The notes under the pieces: model-generated
What the model was told of the DNA's origin: nothing
Seen by the model: only the letters and a program-made list of their open reading frames with translations
Database searches by the model: none
NCBI GenBank assembly: GCA_903929195.1
Contig: CAIYTT010000164.1
Coordinates: 1-42,566, forward strand
Length of the DNA stretch: 42,566 nucleotides
Reading direction: 5' to 3'
Source of the DNA: an uncultured Bacteroidota bacterium
GTDB taxonomy: Bacteria; Bacteroidota; Bacteroidia; Chitinophagales; Chitinophagaceae
In this document: positions 37,501 to 42,566 of the stretch, one piece after another
Numbering within the stretch: the first letter of the stretch is position 1
How the letters are laid out: every line of letters starts with the position of its first letter
Made by a program: the position numbers and the translations under genes

Positions 37501-39139
37501 TTATAAACTGAATAGAATTATTGTGAAAACATTCGTGTGTAGGGGTAGCATAAAAATTTGCAATCGGTGGTGTACCCACATGTATAGTACCCGTATCTGT
37601 TACCGTACAGCCATTAGAGGTAGTTATTGTACAATAAACAAAATAAGTACCGGCAGCAGTATAAGTATGTACGGGGGTAGCACCGGCACCGGTGCTGCCA
37701 TCTCCAAAGGTCCAAGCATAAGAAGAGATAGGATATGGGTAAGTAGTTGCTGTGCCTGAAGGAATTGTTGTATAAACAAACTGACTAAAATGAACTGTTA
37801 AAGGAACACAACCGGCTGATGGTGTATCAATCATGTTTGCTCGCAAGTTATATATCGTTTCCGTGTGATATACGGTATCAATACATCCGTTTACGTCTGT
37901 AACAATCATTCTTACATTATAAACACCATTAAGGCTATATGTATTTGTAGATGTTGTACCGCTACCGGTATGCCCATCACCAAAAGCCCATGCCACCGAA
38001 GAGCCACCCGGTACTGTGCCTATATAGGTTACCGCTACAGGTGCAGGGCAGGGTTCGGTAGGGGTACAAGTAAATGTAGAAGTGGGTTGGGGCAAAATAG
38101 TAATTGTATGTATCACTGTGTCGGCACATGGCCCGTCTGCAACTATTAAACGTACATTATAGGTTCCTGCTGCATGATAAATGTATGCAACAGAATCTAA
38201 CCATGACGTACCACCGTCGCCAAAACTCCATGTACTTGAGGTATGTGTAGAACTGTGATTATGAAACATAACAGCTTGGTACATACACGCAGTTGTAGGT
38301 GCAGAAAAAGCAGCCGTTAAATGATTGACTGTAATATAATTCGGCCGTGTTATAGTGTCCTTGCAACCATTACCATCGGTAACAATTAAACTTACGGTGT
38401 AAGTACCGAATGTGCTATAAGAATTAGTAGGATTTGCTGCAGTTGATGTATTGCCGTCTCCAAAACTCCAAGCATACGTATAACCCGGAGTACCGGTAAC
38501 AAAGCTGCTAAAAACGGCTACACCCGGTGCATGACAAAAGAAGGTTGTTGCAGCACTAAATGTAGCAGCAGGCGGTGTAGTAACATGTATGTAGGACGAC
38601 ATAGTTAACGAACCATGACACCCGGTAGAATTGGTAGCAAATAATGTAACTGTATAATAGCCCGGTCCGGGGTAGGTATGTGTAGGCGATGAGGATGTGC
38701 TTGTAGTACCATCTCCAAAACTCCAAACATAAGTTAGTGGGCCGGCAACACCTGCAACCGTAGTGCTTGTAAATGTAACGGGTGTTCCGGGACAAACACT
38801 TGTATCGGAAGCATAAAAAGAAACGGTTGGAGACGGATATACCGTAATTACCATTGTATGAACAGAAGTAGCACCTCCAGCACCATAAGCCGTAAGGGTA
38901 ACGGTATAAGTGCCGGCTATCAGGTAACTACCCGAACAACTGTCGGCAAATGATGTAGTACCATTGCCTAAATCCCAAGAGTAGCTGGTGGCACCTGAGG
39001 AAGTATTATGAAAATGCACTACTAATGGCGAGCAGCCGGAAGCATTATCTACAGTAAAACCCGCAGTAAGTGCTTTTACAGATAATGTAATGATAGTAAA
39101 AAATACTATTAATAGGCTTTTGCAAGTAAATATTTTCAT
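34586..39139 (-). CDS. PKD-repeat adhesin with T9SS type B (gliding-motility-associated) C-terminal domain
   Basis: A 1517-aa exported surface protein. Signal peptide residues 1-24 (SLLIVFFTIITLSVKALTAG). About 14 PKD or PKD-like domains of some 85 residues follow, recognised by WxFGDGxxS and YxxxGxYTVxL; two have degenerated to WFVNGVYM and WHWTINGL. Then come about three domains of the VTWSPGATLSC type. The last about 95 residues are the CHU_C type B sorting domain (IPNTFTPNGDGQNDVFYPRG, FRIYNRWGELLFE, AWDGSYMGGKP, VYVYIID). It is related in layout to SprB-type gliding adhesins. SprA exports it and the adjacent PorP/SprF protein is its partner. The surface target is unknown. Confidence 0.93.
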   Translation of the reverse strand: MKIFTCKSLLIVFFTIITLSVKALTAGFTVDNASGCSPLVVHFHNTSSGATSYSWDLGNGTTSFADSCSGSYLIAGTYTVTLTAYGAGGATSVHTMVITVYPSPTVSFYASDTSVCPGTPVTFTSTTVAGVAGPLTYVWSFGDGTTSTSSSPTHTYPGPGYYTVTLFATNSTGCHGSLTMSSYIHVTTPPAATFSAATTFFCHAPGVAVFSSFVTGTPGYTYAWSFGDGNTSTAANPTNSYSTFGTYTVSLIVTDGNGCKDTITRPNYITVNHLTAAFSAPTTACMYQAVMFHNHSSTHTSSTWSFGDGGTSWLDSVAYIYHAAGTYNVRLIVADGPCADTVIHTITILPQPTSTFTCTPTEPCPAPVAVTYIGTVPGGSSVAWAFGDGHTGSGTTSTNTYSLNGVYNVRMIVTDVNGCIDTVYHTETIYNLRANMIDTPSAGCVPLTVHFSQFVYTTIPSGTATTYPYPISSYAWTFGDGSTGAGATPVHTYTAAGTYFVYCTITTSNGCTVTDTGTIHVGTPPIANFYATPTHECFHNNSIQFISTSTGTITDYKWTYGDGGIDSCACPTPTHHYPLPGIFTVTLIVYNNGCPSAPFTISNYITIDSPKSVIRFSPICVPPTTVNFVDSASIGATWHEWYFGDGTSSTANNPTHNYPALGIYTVTLVTYNSRSGCRDTATASVNLFKPLPHFTASDTQICKYGYTVFTPTVTGGTAAGYYWFVNGVYMEDTTAIYGDTFYVPGIYTISLVILDSHGCFDTVTRTNYITVGKPADSFSATPVSGCWPLTVTFTDHTTDVTGLTLTGYQWAFGDGTSTTTTSTTTVHTYTAAGTYGVTEIVTDNIGCKDTLLRTPLITVYRPHAIFTASNTTPCRNIPITFNNLSTGIVSSYWMFGDGDTSTLTSPTHAYAFNGSYTVKLAVVDIHGCTDTAVYVNYINVTAPHASFTMDDSFTVCPPLTVHFINTSTGAIGCEWFLGDGSTSFSTSPSNLYITPGYDTVMLIEANAAGCRDTAFGHIDIFGYAGAFTYGPLRGCSPLTVTFHANIHNVPNIIWDYADGNTSTASLADSSVHVYVLPGAYIPKLILSDNTGCQNSSMGTDTIKVDLVTPGFTTMPNPVCLNTPINFKDTSKSFFSTITSWHWTINGLDTSDISNPPYIYSVTGTFAVSLTVTDGWGCTGNVTENITVFPPPVITVSPDTIVCLGDAATLIGYGGVSYTWSPGATLSCTACTVTQASPTVVTQYTVTGTDIHGCQNTDTVSVFLKTKTISTAHGDAVICDGVNVQLTDSGATKFTWIPSTGLSADNIWDPVATPHSNTVYTVIAQLGSCIPDTNYVTIVVHPLPQVNAGPDQLLLAGSVAQLNATGNLINTYSWSPAQTLSCDSCSNPKASMQSTTTYTVTVATVYSCTATDSVTIRIYCDDKQLFIPNTFTPNGDGQNDVFYPRGTGVSIIKSFRIYNRWGELLFERSGIAINDMSNAWDGSYMGGKPRPDVYVYIIDATCEAGAPLSIKGDVTILK

Positions 39140-39446
39140 AAACTTTCTTTTAAAAATTTAAAAATAAGCATAATTATTCATAAAGACGTATATTTTTAAC
39201 AATAAGTTTGATTCAAATCATTTATTTATTTTTAAATAATGTGAATTGTGGATAAATATTAATTTTTAGATAAAAAATATAGCAATTGATAGTTTTCATA
39301 GTGCATGTATAAAATATATTCTAGACTGATTTCCAACCTTATTTTAAAAATGGCTGTCTTAGTTTATTAAATAATTATAATTTTTCAATAAATATTTTGT
39401 TTTTAGAATAAATATATGTAATTTCAATCTCAATTTTTCCCGGTTT
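39140..39446. other. Divergent promoter region between two T9SS type B adhesin genes, 307 bp
   Basis: Very AT-rich DNA that must hold promoters for both flanking genes. I found no exact TAnnTTTG element with a correctly spaced TTG in either direction, and no gene. A small inverted repeat TTTGATTCAAA lies near 39208-39218. Confidence 0.5.
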
Positions 39447-42419
39447 ATGAAAAATCTACTTTTGAAAAAAATCTATCTTCTTCTATTGCCAATGCTATTT
39501 TTAGCGGCAGTAGCGGATGCACAATATACAACAGTAACAAATTTATCGGGTACGGTACTATACGGCAGTACGAATGTAACTGTAACCAGTTATATGGGTA
39601 CTACTATACCTTGGTGTGGCGTAAACCCTTATTGGATAGGTGAAACAGGTCCCGGGTATTATGATTTTGCTTTTTCAAGCCCCGTTAATGCGGTAAGAAT
39701 ATACATAACGGCTATGGATTATATAGGCGGTACCAGTGAAATAGATACTATCTGGATAAATGGTTCGCCATTTACACTTACAACAGCCAATTATACTGCT
39801 TGGCCGGGTACGTGTGCACAACCTGCCGAACCAATAATAGGTGGTGTTTTAGTTTGTATGTTTGATGCCGGTTCGGGTGGCGGTGGCCAGTTAGATATTA
39901 TTCAGTGTGGCATTAATTCTTGCAGAGTAGCAACAAACGGCTTATGGAACGGTAATACATTCACTTTTCAGTTTGCTGTGTTATCAACAGGTTGTGGTAT
40001 TACAGCATCTAATAACGGACCTCTTTGCTTGGGCGATACACTAAGACTTACTACACCCGACAGCACCGGAACAACTTATTCATGGACAGGACCGGCAGGA
40101 TTTACAAGCAGTTTACGAAGCCCAATAAGACCTAATATTACTTATGCAGATTCAGGCACTTATACACTTATTGTAAATGGCACAGACACAGCACATACTA
40201 CTTTAATAATAAAGCCAACACCTGTTTTAGCAGCAAGTAGCAACTCGCCAATATGTACCGGTTCGGGTAACACACTTGATTTATTTGCAAACCCGGATTC
40301 TACCGGTGAAACATTTTCGTGGAGTGGGCCGGCAGGATTTAGTTCTACCTTGCAAAACCCTACAATAGCCGGTATGACGGCATCAGATACCGGTTTTTAT
40401 ACCGTTATTGCCAATTGGAACGGTTGTAAAGACACCGCAATTACACATGTAATTCTTGCACCTGTACCACCTACACCGGTTATTAGCGGCATAACAACCT
40501 ATTGCACAGGCGAAACATTTGTTCCTTTTACGGTTAGTGGCACAACAGGAAGCATATTATGGTACACTACCGGTACAGGTGGTGTGGGTTCTTCTTCTGC
40601 ACCTTTAGTAAACACATCAATTGGTGGTACTTACACTTTTTGGGCAACACAAACTATTTTAGGTTGCGAAAGTTTAAGAGACTCCATTACGGTTACTGTA
40701 CATGTAACGCCGGCTGCACCTATAATAACAGGCACAAGCGTTTATTGCCAATACGACACATACATACCGCCAACTGCTGCGGGAGCAGCTATTTTGTGGT
40801 ATTTAACTGCTGCAGGTGGTACAGGCACACTTGCACCGCCTACCATCAACACATCCATACCGGGTACTTATACTTTTTATGCTACACAAAGCGATTCCGG
40901 TTGCACAAGTGCCAGAGCTCCATTTACAGTTACTGTTAATCCGAAACCTGTTACACCGGTAATTACAGATGTACCGGATAATTACTGTCCCGGACAAGCT
41001 TTTGTGCCATTTACTATTGTTTCGGGAACGGGTATTTTGTGGTACACCGCCGCTACCGGTGGTGTTGGTAGCCCTGTTTCGCCTACTATGAACACATCTA
41101 CACCGGGTACTTATACTATTTGGGCAACACAAACTGTTTTAGGTTGCGAGAGCGACCGTGTTCCGGTTTCAATAACTGTATTTAACAATGTAACTTCCGG
41201 TTTTTCATATACTGTAAAATACGGTTGTAAAGCAGATACAGTTGTATTTACAAATACATCAACAGGAACTATGAATTATCTATGGAGTTTTGGAGACGGT
41301 TCTTCTTCTTTAAGTACTAACCCAATACATATTTATACCATGCAAGCTATTGATACCGTAAAATTAATGTCGAGCAGTGCTTCTTGTATAGACAGCAGTA
41401 AAGCAATAATAAATTTGTTGCACCCTATACAAGCATCATTTACGGAAACACATACAGAAATATGCCAAAACCAAACCGATACATTTACAAATAATTCCGT
41501 TGGCACATTACCAACCTATGTATGGAGTTTTGGAGATGGTGCTACTTCTACATTAATCAATCCGAATCATAATTATGCTCATACAGGTATTTATACGGTT
41601 ACACTACAAGAAACCGATTTTGTACCTTGTCAATCTGTTTATACACAAATAGTAAATGTAGATACTATAAGTCCGATACAATTAGTACTGTCTGATTCTG
41701 TTATTTGTGAAGGTACTTATATTACGCTTAAAGGCTTATATTCTACAATCGGCAATACAGGTGTAAGCTGGAATCTAGGAAATGGAGACTTAAAAGAAGC
41801 GATGAATCCATTGGTTTATGGTTATCAAGCAGCCGGACTTTATACTGTAAGTATCATAGCACATTACAGAGTATGTAGAGATACCGGCACAAGCAGAAAT
41901 ATAAGAGTCTATACACAACCGCATATTAATTTAGGTCAGGATACCTCTATTTGCCCCGGTGGTGAAGCATTTGGATTAATAGATAATATGAATGCAGCTA
42001 ATGCCAATGCAAGCTGGGATTGGAATACAGGTAATAAAACAGCTGCAATAATGGTAACCCAACCCGGTATCTATATAGCTACTGTTACAATTGATGGTTG
42101 CACAGCTACAGATTCTGTTACGGTAAGTAATGATTGTTATATGTCAACACCCAATGTATTTACACCTAATGGAGATGGTATTAATGATTATTTTTATCCT
42201 CGTCAATATCTTACAAGTGGATTAACCCAATTTAAAATGGACATCTACAACCGGTGGGGACAATTGATATTTGAAACAACAACATTAGACGGAAGAGGGT
42301 GGGACGGAAGATTGAATGATGTTGACCAACCGGAAGGCGTATATATCTATTTAATAGATGGTGTATTTAAAGATGGAAGACACGAACATCATCAAGGTAA
42401 CCTAACATTGTTGAGATAA
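39447..42419 (+). CDS. Ig-like/PKD surface protein with T9SS type B C-terminal domain
   Basis: A 990-aa exported protein. Signal peptide residues 1-25 (LLLLPMLFLAAVADAQ). An N-terminal domain (about 26-185) of unknown type with several Gly stretches and cysteines comes first. Two Ig-like domains (YSWTGPAGFTSSL, FSWSGPAGFSSTL) follow, then three near-identical Ig-like domains (about 345-595) with ILWYTxxTGGxG and GTYTFWATQT, three PKD domains (WSFGDGSSS, WSFGDGATS, WNLGNGDLK) and a final DWNTGNKT module. The end is the CHU_C type B sorting domain (TPNVFTPNGDGINDYFYP, MDIYNRWGQLIFE, GWDGRLNDVDQ, EGVYIYLIDG). It is a probable SprA/T9SS cargo and adhesin; unlike the PKD gene next door it has no PorP/SprF gene beside it in this window. 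Confidence 0.92.
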   Translation: MKNLLLKKIYLLLLPMLFLAAVADAQYTTVTNLSGTVLYGSTNVTVTSYMGTTIPWCGVNPYWIGETGPGYYDFAFSSPVNAVRIYITAMDYIGGTSEIDTIWINGSPFTLTTANYTAWPGTCAQPAEPIIGGVLVCMFDAGSGGGGQLDIIQCGINSCRVATNGLWNGNTFTFQFAVLSTGCGITASNNGPLCLGDTLRLTTPDSTGTTYSWTGPAGFTSSLRSPIRPNITYADSGTYTLIVNGTDTAHTTLIIKPTPVLAASSNSPICTGSGNTLDLFANPDSTGETFSWSGPAGFSSTLQNPTIAGMTASDTGFYTVIANWNGCKDTAITHVILAPVPPTPVISGITTYCTGETFVPFTVSGTTGSILWYTTGTGGVGSSSAPLVNTSIGGTYTFWATQTILGCESLRDSITVTVHVTPAAPIITGTSVYCQYDTYIPPTAAGAAILWYLTAAGGTGTLAPPTINTSIPGTYTFYATQSDSGCTSARAPFTVTVNPKPVTPVITDVPDNYCPGQAFVPFTIVSGTGILWYTAATGGVGSPVSPTMNTSTPGTYTIWATQTVLGCESDRVPVSITVFNNVTSGFSYTVKYGCKADTVVFTNTSTGTMNYLWSFGDGSSSLSTNPIHIYTMQAIDTVKLMSSSASCIDSSKAIINLLHPIQASFTETHTEICQNQTDTFTNNSVGTLPTYVWSFGDGATSTLINPNHNYAHTGIYTVTLQETDFVPCQSVYTQIVNVDTISPIQLVLSDSVICEGTYITLKGLYSTIGNTGVSWNLGNGDLKEAMNPLVYGYQAAGLYTVSIIAHYRVCRDTGTSRNIRVYTQPHINLGQDTSICPGGEAFGLIDNMNAANANASWDWNTGNKTAAIMVTQPGIYIATVTIDGCTATDSVTVSNDCYMSTPNVFTPNGDGINDYFYPRQYLTSGLTQFKMDIYNRWGQLIFETTTLDGRGWDGRLNDVDQPEGVYIYLIDGVFKDGRHEHHQGNLTLLR

Positions 42420-42486
42420 TGAAAAAGTAAATTGTTTTCTTTTCTGTTAATTAGTATATGATAAAAATATTGTCTGTAAATTAGAT

Positions 42487-42517
42487 TTGCAAAAGAATAT
42501 ATTATGTATTACCTTTG
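42487..42517 (+). promoter_or_regulatory. Strong Bacteroidota-type promoter for a gene beyond the window
   Basis: TTG (42487-42489, in TTTG), a 20-bp spacer and TACCTTTG (42510-42517) form a complete match to TTG-N19-21-TAnnTTTG. Transcription should start near 42521-42525 and run out of the window to the right. Confidence 0.7.
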
Positions 42518-42566
42518 TAGTAATTATTGAAATAATATATTAAATGTATTTTTTATTTTATTGAAA

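Noticed and set aside
39140-39446. Search for a shared operator or small RNA between the divergent adhesin genes
   Set aside because: Only AT-rich sequence and a tiny inverted repeat were seen; nothing rises above background.
1-42566. CRISPR arrays, tRNA and rRNA genes, prophage genes
   Set aside because: None seen: no regularly spaced repeats with unique spacers, no cloverleaf or rRNA-like stretches, no phage structural genes.

Overview
The window reads as chromosomal DNA of a member of the Bacteroidota, probably a gliding or surface-attached member of the Chitinophagales/Sphingobacteriales side. The evidence is: AT-rich DNA; promoters of the Bacteroidota type (TTG, about 20 bp, TAnnTTTG); almost no Shine-Dalgarno sequences; several TTG starts; a ruvA-sprA pair; and many type IX secretion (T9SS) cargo proteins with type A or type B (gliding-motility-associated) C-terminal sorting domains. 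No rRNA, tRNA or CRISPR array was seen.

Layout. 1-3465: the 3' end of a coiled-coil protein made of perfect heptads, then a soluble sensor histidine kinase with five PAS-like domains. 3745-5347 (minus): moaC and a mobA-like gene, overlapping, for molybdenum cofactor synthesis. 5513-5824: the C-terminal half of a decayed DoxX-family gene plus its terminator. 6035-9379: a B12-dependent class II ribonucleotide reductase with a possible DnaA box and NrdR-like box upstream. 9459-10551 (minus): an IS630-family element whose transposase is split at a run of eight A. 11001-14434: a YHYH-domain secreted protein, MbnP, MbnH (di-haem peroxidase) and a small Cys-rich lipoprotein, a likely copper-handling group without methanobactin genes. 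14536-19598: a defence and toxin-antitoxin island. It holds an intact antitoxin with a 19-residue PIN toxin stump, an unknown ORF, a complete HpaII-like restriction-modification operon (Vsr, C5-methylase, unknown 105-aa ORF, HpaII-family endonuclease), a RelB/RelE pair whose toxin has an in-frame stop, and a PIN toxin lacking its first catalytic Asp. 19856-21213: an outer-membrane beta-barrel protein and a membrane-anchored J-domain protein. 21372-29695: ruvA and the giant T9SS translocon gene sprA, here with a Gly/Asn-rich insertion. 29743-33274: a GNAT-like protein and an NHL-repeat secreted protein flanked by two copies of a ~187-bp direct repeat. 33533-39139 (minus): a 1517-aa PKD-repeat adhesin and its PorP/SprF partner. 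39447-42419: a second Ig/PKD T9SS type B surface protein. The last 80 bases carry a strong promoter for a gene outside the window.

How it fits together. SprA is the outer-membrane channel of T9SS. The YHYH, NHL, PKD and Ig/PKD proteins carry T9SS C-terminal signals and are its likely cargo, and the PorP/SprF protein is the usual partner for a type B adhesin. The restriction operon is compact (44-bp overlap, then two ATGA junctions) and looks intact. The toxins around it are all damaged while their antitoxins look whole, which suggests an older accessory island in decay around a still functional restriction system.
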